DNA of 64,000 nt from Sulfitobacter guttiformis. GTDB lineage: Bacteria; Pseudomonadota; Alphaproteobacteria; Rhodobacterales; Rhodobacteraceae. Position 1 is the first letter of the stretch, and every line of letters begins with the position of its first letter. Shown here piece by piece: positions 17,892-25,874 of the stretch. The notes beneath the pieces were generated by a model. That model did no database searches. It was not told the origin of the DNA and saw only the letters and a list, made by a program, of their open reading frames with translations. The position numbers and the translations under genes were made by a program. The stretch lies in contig NZ_RAQK01000001.1 of the NCBI RefSeq assembly GCF_003610455.1, forward strand, positions 372,001-436,000, read 5' to 3'.

Positions 17892-17968
17892 ATGCACAAG
17901 CCCTTGTCTGCCTTGGCCTTTTGCCCCGCAGCGCTTATCTGTTAACTTCTCAACGATAGGATTCCCGC

Positions 17969-19252
17969 ATGAGCGATCTCGAAGACCCCTCCACCCGCGC
18001 CCGTGGTGTGCGCTACGCGCGCGAGCTTGAGGGTCACCTGACATGGCTCGACACCTTCTCCGGCACCGCCCTTGGCGTGTTGGCTGTGGCCTCGGGGATT
18101 TATACCTATCTCGGGGTTTCATCGCTTCTGGATGATAACGGGGCTATGTCTGCCTTTGCCGCAATTGCGTATTCCGTGGCCGTATCGGTGGGGATCTTTG
18201 TTTTCTGGTCCTACATGCTACGCCTGTTCCCTGCAGTGCGCGGCGCACGCGCGCGGGTGGGCCTAATGGGCGCGATGGCGCTTGGATCGCTTGCGATTAT
18301 CGCAATGTCGAGCTGGCTGAATGCGGCGGCCCTAGCAGGATCCGCAGCCGTCGAGCAGCATCTGGCAAAGACGGTGCAGGATTATCAGGTCTCGCTGGAA
18401 CGTGCGCACGAAATTGCCCTGTCAGCACAAGGGCTTGAACGTGACGTGGCTCGCGTGCGCCAGTCTTTCGAAGATCTGAGCGAACAAGAGGCCACCGGCG
18501 ATCTATCAGGCCTTGCCGGACGCGGTGCCGTGTTCCGTGTCCTGCGCCAAAAATCATCCGAACTGGCCGGGCTAGAGGCGCAGATCGCCTCCCAGACACC
18601 GCTCGTGAATGCCGCCTTCACCGAAGGGAATGCGATCCTGAGCCGGATGCGCGCACTCACCGTTGAGGCAGGCCCCGTCGAGGCACGCTCGGTCGAGTTT
18701 TCCGAACAAGCCGTCCGCCTTGCCGGTCTCATCACACAAATGCGCCAGCTCTCTGTGGCCTCACTGGTGGAGCGTGCCGCGCAAGACCTCTCTGCCTCGG
18801 TTGTTCTGCCAGAGCTTGACGGCCGCTCTGCCCAGATCCGTAATGACCAGTCTGCTACGATAACCTCTGTCCTCGAAGTCCTGTCCCAGCGCGCGCTAAC
18901 GCTGGCCCGCGCTGCCCAAGCGGTAGAGGCCCTGCCGGCGCCGCCCGAAACCACCTACACCCCTATTTCTTCGGCCGATGCCGTAATCCTCTATGCGCGG
19001 AACTTCATTCCTTCATGGGCTGGCGCAATCGCTATCGACCTGTTGCCCGCCGTACTGGTTTTCATCCTTGCGATCACGCAATCCGCAATTCGCGCAGGCC
19101 GTGAAGGCACTGCCGTTGAGGATAGCATGACACTGGCCGAATTGCGCGCGGCCATCGCCGTCATGAAGGAAATGGAAGACACAATGAAGGCCGGCGCGCC
19201 TGTTCCTGCGTCGCTCCCATCCCCTCCTCCCGTAAAACCCGGTGCGCAATGA
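17969..19252 (+). CDS. Multi-span membrane protein with long periplasmic or cytoplasmic coiled coil, function unknown
   Basis: The 427-residue protein has an amphipathic N-terminus, then three hydrophobic helices (about 30-50, 65-90 and 100-125). About 220 mostly helical residues rich in A, L, E, Q and R follow (coiled-coil-like, e.g. LERDVARVRQSFEDLSEQE). A fourth membrane helix near 345-370 (AGAIAIDLLPAVLVFILAIT) precedes a Pro-rich tail. I do not recognise a catalytic motif. The next gene overlaps its stop by four bases (ATGA) and encodes a Clp-like exported protein, so the two probably work together at the inner membrane. Confidence 0.75.
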   Translation: MSDLEDPSTRARGVRYARELEGHLTWLDTFSGTALGVLAVASGIYTYLGVSSLLDDNGAMSAFAAIAYSVAVSVGIFVFWSYMLRLFPAVRGARARVGLMGAMALGSLAIIAMSSWLNAAALAGSAAVEQHLAKTVQDYQVSLERAHEIALSAQGLERDVARVRQSFEDLSEQEATGDLSGLAGRGAVFRVLRQKSSELAGLEAQIASQTPLVNAAFTEGNAILSRMRALTVEAGPVEARSVEFSEQAVRLAGLITQMRQLSVASLVERAAQDLSASVVLPELDGRSAQIRNDQSATITSVLEVLSQRALTLARAAQAVEALPAPPETTYTPISSADAVILYARNFIPSWAGAIAIDLLPAVLVFILAITQSAIRAGREGTAVEDSMTLAELRAAIAVMKEMEDTMKAGAPVPASLPSPPPVKPGAQ

Positions 19253-19992
19253 GTGACGCCCCAAAACGCAATCCGGTCGCCCGTGTTCTGATGGGCGTCC
19301 TCGGCTTCCAGCTTGTGTTAGGAGGCCTGCTGTTCGTGGGAGACCTGCAAAACGGCTTCTCGCTGCCGCGATTGGGTCCAAAATCACCCAATCTGTCGGA
19401 GCCTGTGCGCCCGGGCGACCAGACCCGCCGCTTTTCTCCCAGCCGCAGCGTGCCAAACAGCGGTGAGCCACTACCGGAGCGTCTGACGCTCACTGTGGTG
19501 TCGGGTGGTGCTGGCATCTTGCTTGAGGGTGAGATCGCGGGCGGAGACGCCCCTCGTATCCTGAAGCAGATAGAAGAACTTCCAACACCCCCCACCCGTG
19601 CGATCCTCAACTCTCCGGGCGGCTCGGTGCAGGACGCGCTGGAACTTGGCCGTGCATTACGCCTTGCAGGGCTGGAGACGGAAATGCGGGACGGCGACAT
19701 CTGCTACTCCGCCTGCCCATATCTGTTGGCAGCAGGTACAAAACGGTCTGTCCCCGAGACAGCCTTTGTCGGCGTACACCAACATTATTTCGGGGAAAAC
19801 ACCTTGCTACCAGCCTTTGTCGCAGTTGAGGACATCCAGCGCGGTCAAGGGCTGGTTATGCGCTATCTCGACGAAATGGGTATCGACCCGCTGGTCATGC
19901 AGCACGCATTAGTTACACCACCCGATGACATTTATGTGCTGCTGCCCGAAGAACTGGTGCGATACAAATTTATTGCGGCCCTCCCCCAGTGA
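19249..19992 (+). CDS. Membrane-anchored ClpP/crotonase-fold protein (COG3904-like)
   Basis: This 247-residue protein has one N-terminal membrane anchor (VLMGVLGFQLVLGGLLFVG), a Pro/Ser/Arg linker and a Clp-like domain. The motif ILNSPGGSVQDALELGRALR is the oxyanion-strand signature of Clp/SppA-type folds. DGDICYSACPYLLAAG holds a serine in the position of the ClpP nucleophile (YSAC), and VHQHYF could supply the histidine. It is probably periplasmic. Such proteins are called predicted periplasmic proteins; protease activity is inferred. It is translationally coupled to the upstream coiled-coil membrane protein. Confidence 0.78.
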   Translation: MSDAPKRNPVARVLMGVLGFQLVLGGLLFVGDLQNGFSLPRLGPKSPNLSEPVRPGDQTRRFSPSRSVPNSGEPLPERLTLTVVSGGAGILLEGEIAGGDAPRILKQIEELPTPPTRAILNSPGGSVQDALELGRALRLAGLETEMRDGDICYSACPYLLAAGTKRSVPETAFVGVHQHYFGENTLLPAFVAVEDIQRGQGLVMRYLDEMGIDPLVMQHALVTPPDDIYVLLPEELVRYKFIAALPQ

Positions 19993-20316
19993 TACCCCTT
20001 GCCGTGGAGCATCTACGCTCCTATCTATGAGGAGTGGCGGGTTCTGCCCTGCGCGACTGACGTTACATTCCAGTGGCCTTAAGCAAATCCGAGGGAGCTG
20101 GCTCTGTCATAGCCCTGGTTACGTTAACCGGCGCCCACCTGTACATACAGGTCCTCGGGAATACAACCGACCCGGCAACGGCGGTCCCGCCACACCTTAT
20201 TTTAGTGATTTTATATAGCGTTCAGCGCTGAGTGGAATGAGCCAAGTGTTCAGTGGCAAATGTCCGTGGTCGAGCAATAGTCTGTAAAGTCTGGGATTGC
20301 CCTGATCGAAGCCGCG
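19993..20316. other. Intergenic region between Clp-like gene and nusB, no gene seen
   Basis: There are 324 bases between convergent stops. No reading frame here resembles a protein I know. The only structure noted is a small perfect inverted repeat ACCTGT-ACAT-ACAGGT at 20137-20152. Stop codons are frequent in all frames; it could be a decayed remnant, but no family is recognisable. Confidence 0.4.
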
Positions 20317-20805
20317 TTAAAACGCTTCTGGGCGCGCCTCGCGGGCCATGTGGTCCAGCACTGCGTTTACAAACCGCGCCTCTTTGCCATCCGGAAAAAA
20401 TGCCGATGCCAGATCGAGATATTCAGCGATCACGACCTTCGGAGGGGTGGCCTCATCGCGCAGCTCGGCTCCGGCGGCACGAAAAAGTCCGCGCAACGTG
20501 GGATCAATACGCCCGAGCGGCCACTTGGCCACCAAAGCGCGGTCGGTAATCTGGTCGATTGATGCCTGATGAGCGATAGCATCCTCAAGAACACGGGTGA
20601 AATGCGCCTCGTCCCCCTCCAGCATCTCTTGCCCGTCCATCATCTCGCCAAAGCGATGGTCGAGGAATTCCAGCCGCACCTTGTCAATGGACAGATTCGA
20701 ATGCTCCATCTGGAAAAGCGCCTGCACCGCATAAAGCCGCGAAGCCGATCGCATCTTGCGTTTCATGTTGCCGGTCATATTGCTGGTGCGGTCAGGCGTG
20801 GTCAT
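20317..20805 (-). CDS. nusB: Transcription antitermination factor NusB
   Basis: This 162-residue all-helical protein shows ASRLYAVQALFQMEHS at the N-terminus, GRIDPTLRGLFRAAGAEL in the middle and VIAEYLDLASAFFPDGKEARFVNAVLDHMA at the end, the NusB/rRNA antitermination fold. With NusE (S10) it binds boxA RNA during rRNA transcription. The start at 20805 overlaps the ribH stop in an ATGA, so it is coupled to lumazine synthase. This ribH-nusB pairing is common in bacteria. The longer upstream open frame is antisense or belongs to ribH. Confidence 0.95.
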   Translation of the reverse strand: MTTPDRTSNMTGNMKRKMRSASRLYAVQALFQMEHSNLSIDKVRLEFLDHRFGEMMDGQEMLEGDEAHFTRVLEDAIAHQASIDQITDRALVAKWPLGRIDPTLRGLFRAAGAELRDEATPPKVVIAEYLDLASAFFPDGKEARFVNAVLDHMAREARPEAF

Positions 20806-21353
20806 AGGGTCGTGTTTCCATCCAATGATCCGGCCATGATGGTATCCGCGCCTTGCGGCTTGAACCCGATGCCCGATGGTGAGGACGACCACTTACGAGC
20901 CAGTGCCACCAGATGCAAGGCCGCCAATGCCGCCCCGCCACCTTTGTTCTGGCCGTCCGGATCGCTGCGCACGTCAGCCTGCGCCTTGTTCTCGACTGTC
21001 AGAATGCCGTTCCCGATGCACAAACCCTGAAGCCCTAACAACTGGAGCGCACGGGAGCTGTCGTTACACACTGTCTCGTAATGGGTCGTCTCACCCCGAA
21101 TTACGCAGCCCAAGGCCACGAACCCATCAAAATTACTATGCCGGTCGGCGATACCGATTGCGGTAGGGATTTCCAGCGCGCCGGGCATCTCGACCACTTC
21201 AAAAGTCGCGCCCGCTGCCTCGAGTGCGGCCTTCGCCCCGCTCAGTAGACCCTTTGCGATATCGCTGTAATAAGGCGAAACCACGATGAGAATTTTCACA
21301 GGCTTGTCGAATTCCGGTGCAGGTAAAACGGTATGCTGAACAGATGCGGCCAT
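20802..21353 (-). CDS. ribH: 6,7-dimethyl-8-ribityllumazine synthase
   Basis: The 183-residue enzyme condenses the pyrimidine intermediate with 3,4-dihydroxy-2-butanone 4-phosphate, the penultimate riboflavin step. Seen are VVSPYYSDIAKGL, VVEMPGALEIPTAI, ALGCVIRGETTHYE (with the catalytic histidine) and IGNGILTVENKAQA. AGGAG lies 9 bases before the ATG. It sits 5 bases after ribBX and overlaps nusB, within the ribE-ribBX-ribH-nusB operon. Confidence 0.96.
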   Translation of the reverse strand: MAASVQHTVLPAPEFDKPVKILIVVSPYYSDIAKGLLSGAKAALEAAGATFEVVEMPGALEIPTAIGIADRHSNFDGFVALGCVIRGETTHYETVCNDSSRALQLLGLQGLCIGNGILTVENKAQADVRSDPDGQNKGGGAALAALHLVALARKWSSSPSGIGFKPQGADTIMAGSLDGNTTL

Positions 21354-21358
21354 TGTTT

Positions 21359-22483
21359 CTACTCCTGCGTAATCGGGCGGTGGCCCACAATTTTGAGGTT
21401 ATAGGCCTCAAGCCCTGTGTATTTTGTTTGTGGATTATCCGTCAGCAAAATCAATTCATGAACACCGAGAGCTGCCAATATCTGCGCGCCCAACCCTGTT
21501 CGCTTGATCGTGCGCGGGGCCTCATCATCCTTGTCGAGGCGCAGTCGCGGGTTCGGCTCGCGAAACAAGAGCACCGCACCGCGCCCTTCTTCGGCGATCA
21601 GACGCATCGCCCGCGGTAATTCGTCCGGCGCACTGGGGCCAAGACCCAGCACATCTTCAAGCGCGTTGAGCGCGTGGGTGCGCGTTAGCACCGGTGCACC
21701 ATCGCCAATCTCGCCCTTGCTCAGCACAACATGATCGGTACCGGAAATCTGGTCCTCAAACACCCGCATCCGCCAATCGCCGCCATCATGCGCCGACACA
21801 ACCATGCGGTCGTCCCGCTGGACCAGCATGTTATCGTGTTTGTTGCGGTAAGCGATCAGATCGCTGATGGTACCGATCTTCATGTTGTGCTCGGCAGCGA
21901 TTTTCACCAGATCAGGCAGGCGCGCCATGGTGCCATCTGGCATCATAATCTCGCAAATCACCCCCGCCGCCGTTAGTCCGGCCAACCGGCTGATATCGAC
22001 CGACGCCTCTGTGTGGCCTGCGCGCACCAGCACACCACCGTCGCGCGCGCGCAGCGGGAAAACATGACCCGGCGTCGCTATATCGGCTGCACCGTTTTCG
22101 GGATCAATTGCTACCGCTACGGTTAGGGCACGGTCCGCAGCAGAGATACCAGTTGTGACGCCCTCTCGCGCTTCGATGCTCACGGTAAACGCGGTCTCGT
22201 GTCGCGAAGAGTTGTTGGTCGCCATCATCGGCAACTCAAGCGTATCAACGCGATCCTGCGTCATCGGCAGACAGATCAAACCGCGACCGTGGGTCGCCAT
22301 GAAATTAATCGCATTTGCATCCGCGAACTCGGCGGCAATTACGAAATCACCCTCGTTTTCGCGGTCCTCATGATCCACCAGAATGTACATCTCGCCTGCG
22401 GCACAAGCGGCGATTATGTCTTCGATCGGTGAAATGGCATTTGCCAGCTCGGCCTCGACAGGACCGGGAGTTTCAAAGCTCAT
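21359..22483 (-). CDS. ribB: 3,4-dihydroxy-2-butanone 4-phosphate synthase fused to degenerate GTP cyclohydrolase II domain (RibBX type)
   Basis: The N-terminal ~210 residues are a complete DHBP synthase: LVDHEDRENEGDFVIAAE, FMATHGRGLIC, GHTEASVDISRLAGL and CEIMM. The C-terminal ~165 residues align with GTP cyclohydrolase II in shape (ILAALGVHELILLTDNP, KYTGLEAYNLKIVG). They lack the zinc-binding cysteines and the RVHSEC-type active site; that position reads VLTRTHALNALEDV. It should therefore supply only the ribulose-5-phosphate-derived C4 unit, and a separate RibA must exist elsewhere. AAGGAG precedes the ATG at 22483 by 7 bases. Confidence 0.92.
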   Translation of the reverse strand: MSFETPGPVEAELANAISPIEDIIAACAAGEMYILVDHEDRENEGDFVIAAEFADANAINFMATHGRGLICLPMTQDRVDTLELPMMATNNSSRHETAFTVSIEAREGVTTGISAADRALTVAVAIDPENGAADIATPGHVFPLRARDGGVLVRAGHTEASVDISRLAGLTAAGVICEIMMPDGTMARLPDLVKIAAEHNMKIGTISDLIAYRNKHDNMLVQRDDRMVVSAHDGGDWRMRVFEDQISGTDHVVLSKGEIGDGAPVLTRTHALNALEDVLGLGPSAPDELPRAMRLIAEEGRGAVLLFREPNPRLRLDKDDEAPRTIKRTGLGAQILAALGVHELILLTDNPQTKYTGLEAYNLKIVGHRPITQE

Positions 22484-22564
22484 CACGAGGCTCCTTTATA
22501 TCTGGCCTTTGCAGTACCGCACACACGGCCCCATGACCAGAGCAACCGCAGCGTCACAGCGCGC

Positions 22565-23152
22565 CTACGTCATCTCGGCCAGCCGCGACACATAGCGGGC
22601 CAGTGTGTCGATTTCGAGGTTTACACGATCACCTACCGCAGTGTCGCCCCATGTGGTCGACAGTTTGGTATGCGGGATGAAATTGATGCCAAAGTCACAG
22701 CCCGCAACTTCGTTCACCGTGAGCGAGGTACCATTAAGAGCAACCGAGCCTTTGGGCGCAATAAACCGCGCCAGCGCCTCAGGCGCACGCAATGTCACGC
22801 GCGTGCTGTCACCCTCGTCGCGCATGGCGATTACTTCGGCCACGCCGTCCACATGACCCGAGACAATATGCCCGCCCAACTCGTCACCCACGCGCAGCGC
22901 CCGTTCAAGATTGACGCGTTTGCCTGTTTTCCAGTCGCCCAGGTTGGTCATATCCACCGTCTCGCGGCTCACCTGCACCTCGTACCAGTCAGGCCCCAGA
23001 TCCACGACCGTCAGACACACACCGTCGCTGGCAATTGACGCCCCCATGTCGATGCGACCGGTATCATATCCACAAGTGATCCGCGCGCGCAGATCGCCCT
23101 CCTGATGAAGGTCGGCTATGGTTCCGATATCGGTGATAATCCCCGTAAACAT
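22565..23152 (-). CDS. ribE: Riboflavin synthase alpha chain
   Basis: This 195-residue enzyme converts two lumazine molecules to riboflavin. The two tandem lumazine-binding barrels are visible: MFTGIITDIGTI with SIASDGVCLTVVDLG and VSRETVDMTNLG; then GGHIVSGHVDGVAEV with GSVALNGTSLTVNEV and HTKLSTTWG. GGAGG lies about 8 bases upstream of the ATG. It is the first gene of the downstream rib block. ribD, its usual partner in such operons, is 4.7 kb away behind three divergent capsule genes. Confidence 0.96.
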   Translation of the reverse strand: MFTGIITDIGTIADLHQEGDLRARITCGYDTGRIDMGASIASDGVCLTVVDLGPDWYEVQVSRETVDMTNLGDWKTGKRVNLERALRVGDELGGHIVSGHVDGVAEVIAMRDEGDSTRVTLRAPEALARFIAPKGSVALNGTSLTVNEVAGCDFGINFIPHTKLSTTWGDTAVGDRVNLEIDTLARYVSRLAEMT

Positions 23153-23254
23153 TTATGTTCCTCCGGTTTAGGGTGCGCAGGCCATTATAATAGCCTTATT
23201 CTCGACAAGGTTTTGAGACTAAATAAGACGAAGAGCAACCAAGGAAAGCCCACC

Positions 23255-24547
23255 ATGGCACCGCACGCCCCCGACAATCGGGTATTTTTGTTCCTGCAAG
23301 GGCCTCATGGTCCCTTCTTTAACCGCTTGGGCAAAATGCTCAGGGCGGCAGGCGCGGATGTGTGGCGTGTAGGTTTTAACGCAGGCGACCGCGCATTCTG
23401 GTTTCATCCGCGCACCTATATCCCTTTTCGCGGCACGGTCGAGGACTGGCCCGCAACCTTCCAGAGCCTTCTAACTGATAAATTAGTAACAGATATTGTG
23501 CTATACGGCGATACGCGGCCAATCCATGCACAAGCGGTGGCACAAGCCCGCGCACGTGGCCTAACGGTCCACGTATTCGAGGAGGGCTATATGCGTCCCT
23601 ATTGGATCACGTATGAGCGCGACGGCACCAACGGCAATTCGCGCCTAATGGATATGTCGATTCCGGATATGCAAAAGGCGCTCGAGAAATCCGATATGGA
23701 GGCTCCCCTGCCTCCCGGCCACTGGGGCGATATGCGCCAGCACATTTTTTATGGCGCGCTCTATCATTGGTTCGTGATGTTTAGAAACGGTGATTACCGC
23801 AATTTCCGCCCCCACCGTGATTTGCCCGTAACAGCCGAATTCGCGCTCTATCTCAAGCGCCTCTTGTTGATGCCGTTTCAGGGGATTGAGCGGCGGATCG
23901 AAACGCTGCGAATCCGCTTGGGTGGCTTTCCCTACCATCTCGCCCTGCTCCAACTCGAACACGACAGTTCGTTCCAAATGCATTCGCCCTTCACTACCAT
24001 GAGCGATTTTCTCGAAGAGGTTATTGCAGGCTTTGCGAAAGGCGCGCCCCGCCATCATCATCTGGTCGTTAAGGCCCATCCGCTGGAAGATGGCCGCGCG
24101 CCTGTGCGCCATGACATCCGGCGTCTGGCAAAAGCCTACGGCGTGAGCAAACGCGTCCATTTTGTGCGCGGTGGCAAACTAGCACAGCTTTTGAATGATG
24201 CGCGCACTGCCGTGACGGTAAATTCCACCGCAGGCCAACAGGTGTTATGGCGCGGCATCCCGCTCAAGGTCTTTGGCCGCGCCGTTTATGACAAGCCCGA
24301 ATTTGTCTCCGAGCAGTCGCTGCCCGAATTCTTCCAGACTGCAACCCGACCCGATAGTCGCGCCTACAAAGATTTTCGCCGTTATCTTCTGGAGACAAGC
24401 CAACTACCCGGTGGATTTTACTCGGCACGCGGCCGCCGCCAGCTGATGCGTCAGGTCGTAGATATGATGCTTGGCCCTGATGATCCCTATGATGCACTCG
24501 ATTCAGGCACCGCCCCCCCGCGCCAGCAGTTGCGGCTCGTGAACTAA
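23255..24547 (+). CDS. kpsS: Capsular polysaccharide export/Kdo-transferase protein, KpsS-like
   Basis: The 430-residue protein matches KpsS/LipB: NRVFLFLQGPHGPFFNRLGKMLRAAGADV at the start, VLYGDTRPIH, then VFEEGYMRPYWITYERDGTNG, VKAHPLEDG and TVNSTAGQQVLWRGIPLKV. KpsS starts the poly-beta-Kdo linker on phosphatidylglycerol that anchors group 2 capsules. The ATG at 23255 with AAGGAAAG upstream is chosen over the longer open frame. It leads a plus-strand capsule block (kpsS, export lipoprotein, kpsC) placed between ribE and ribD. Confidence 0.88.
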   Translation: MAPHAPDNRVFLFLQGPHGPFFNRLGKMLRAAGADVWRVGFNAGDRAFWFHPRTYIPFRGTVEDWPATFQSLLTDKLVTDIVLYGDTRPIHAQAVAQARARGLTVHVFEEGYMRPYWITYERDGTNGNSRLMDMSIPDMQKALEKSDMEAPLPPGHWGDMRQHIFYGALYHWFVMFRNGDYRNFRPHRDLPVTAEFALYLKRLLLMPFQGIERRIETLRIRLGGFPYHLALLQLEHDSSFQMHSPFTTMSDFLEEVIAGFAKGAPRHHHLVVKAHPLEDGRAPVRHDIRRLAKAYGVSKRVHFVRGGKLAQLLNDARTAVTVNSTAGQQVLWRGIPLKVFGRAVYDKPEFVSEQSLPEFFQTATRPDSRAYKDFRRYLLETSQLPGGFYSARGRRQLMRQVVDMMLGPDDPYDALDSGTAPPRQQLRLVN

Positions 24548-24739
24548 CAACCACAACCCCTTGTGCCTTCAGCCGAATCCTGGCCCTCAACGCGGCAGCA
24601 ATGCCACACATTTCACACCTCCCCAGCCAAAACTCGTAGCCTTTGGTAGATTTTGCGGCACAACTCCGATAGGGTCTCTCTTAATACGTCGAAACAATCG
24701 GCGATTTTGAGGCAGAACATAGGTCGAGGAGACCGGGCA

Positions 24740-25870
24740 GTGAAAACCCTTAGCATCCGGTGGGCTCGCCCCATCGCAGTCGTTACGGCCTGTGCCGTGA
24801 TGGCCTCTTGCGGATTGCCGCAGGTAGGTCCAAATAAACGCCAGATTTATTCAGGCTCCGTTCAGCGCGAAGGCGACGCATTTGTCGTCGCAGTCAATGA
24901 CCGTGTCACCCGTGCTACCGCTGTGGTACCGGCACTTGGTTTCTCGTCCGCGTTCAAAAATGCCGGCACACTTGGCTCCGATACGATCCGCGCTGGTGAC
25001 GTGCTTGGCATCACCGTCTATGAAAACGTCGATGACAGCCTGTTGGGCACCGAAGGCGCACCCGCCACGCTGGAAGAAGTACAGGTCGACGGCGCCGGCT
25101 TTATCTTCATACCCTATGCAGGCCGGATCAAGGCGGCGGGAAATTCTCCCGAAGCCATTCGCCGCATCATTACCGCAAAACTTGCCGATCAAACCCCCGA
25201 TCCACAGGTCGAAGTACGCCGCGCCGCCGGTGACGGATCGACCGTGTCATTGGTCGGTGCCGTAGGCGGTCAGGGCGTCTTCCCTATCGAGCGTCCGACC
25301 CGCTCGCTAGCAACCATGCTGGCGCGTGCAGGCGGCATTACCATCTCTCCGGAGATTGCACAGATTACCGTGATCCGCGGTGCAGCGAGTGGCAAAATCT
25401 GGTTTGAAGACCTCTACAAATATCCTGAACTGGACATCGCCCTGCGGGGTGGTGACAAAATCCTCGTCGAGCAAGATACCCGCTCGTTCACTGCGCTCGG
25501 CGCCACGGGTTCTCAGGCCCGTGTCCCGTTCGAGACGCAGAACCTCTCCGCGATCGAAGCTATTGCACAAGTGGGCGGCCTGCTTGCCGCCTCCGCCGAC
25601 CCTACTGGCGTGTTTGTGCTGCGCAACGAGCCGGAGGAAGTGGCCGAGCAAGTGCTCGGTCGTAACGATTTGGAAGGGACACAGCGCCTCGTCTACGTGC
25701 TTGACCTGACAGAGCCGAATGGCATGTTTATGGCGCGTGATTTCGTGATCCGCGACGGAGACACCCTCTACGTCACCGAAGCGCCCTTCACGCAGTGGAG
25801 CAAGGTCATCACAGCCATAACCGGCACCGCAACCTCTGCTGGCAGCATTACCTCACTGTCCGGCGGCTGA
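24740..25870 (+). CDS. Outer-membrane polysaccharide export lipoprotein (Wza/KpsD family)
   Basis: Starting at GTG 24740 (GAGGAG nine bases before), the 376-residue product has a lipoprotein signal ending in VMASCG. A Poly_export domain follows (IRAGDVLGITVYENVD, VDGAGFIFIPYAGRIKAAGNSPEAIRRII). Two SLBB-type beta-grasp segments come next (VSLVGAVGGQGVFPI and FTALGATGSQARVPF). Such proteins form the octameric outer-membrane channel for capsule or exopolysaccharide. It lies between kpsS-like and kpsC-like genes and 4 bases before kpsC. The polymerase and ABC-transporter genes expected for a group 2 capsule are not in the window. Confidence 0.88.
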   Translation: MKTLSIRWARPIAVVTACAVMASCGLPQVGPNKRQIYSGSVQREGDAFVVAVNDRVTRATAVVPALGFSSAFKNAGTLGSDTIRAGDVLGITVYENVDDSLLGTEGAPATLEEVQVDGAGFIFIPYAGRIKAAGNSPEAIRRIITAKLADQTPDPQVEVRRAAGDGSTVSLVGAVGGQGVFPIERPTRSLATMLARAGGITISPEIAQITVIRGAASGKIWFEDLYKYPELDIALRGGDKILVEQDTRSFTALGATGSQARVPFETQNLSAIEAIAQVGGLLAASADPTGVFVLRNEPEEVAEQVLGRNDLEGTQRLVYVLDLTEPNGMFMARDFVIRDGDTLYVTEAPFTQWSKVITAITGTATSAGSITSLSGG

Positions 25871-25874
25871 CACG

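Noticed and set aside
23153..23254. FMN riboswitch upstream of ribE
   Set aside because: Only about 100 bases separate ribE and kpsS-like starts and no RFN-element conserved segments are seen.
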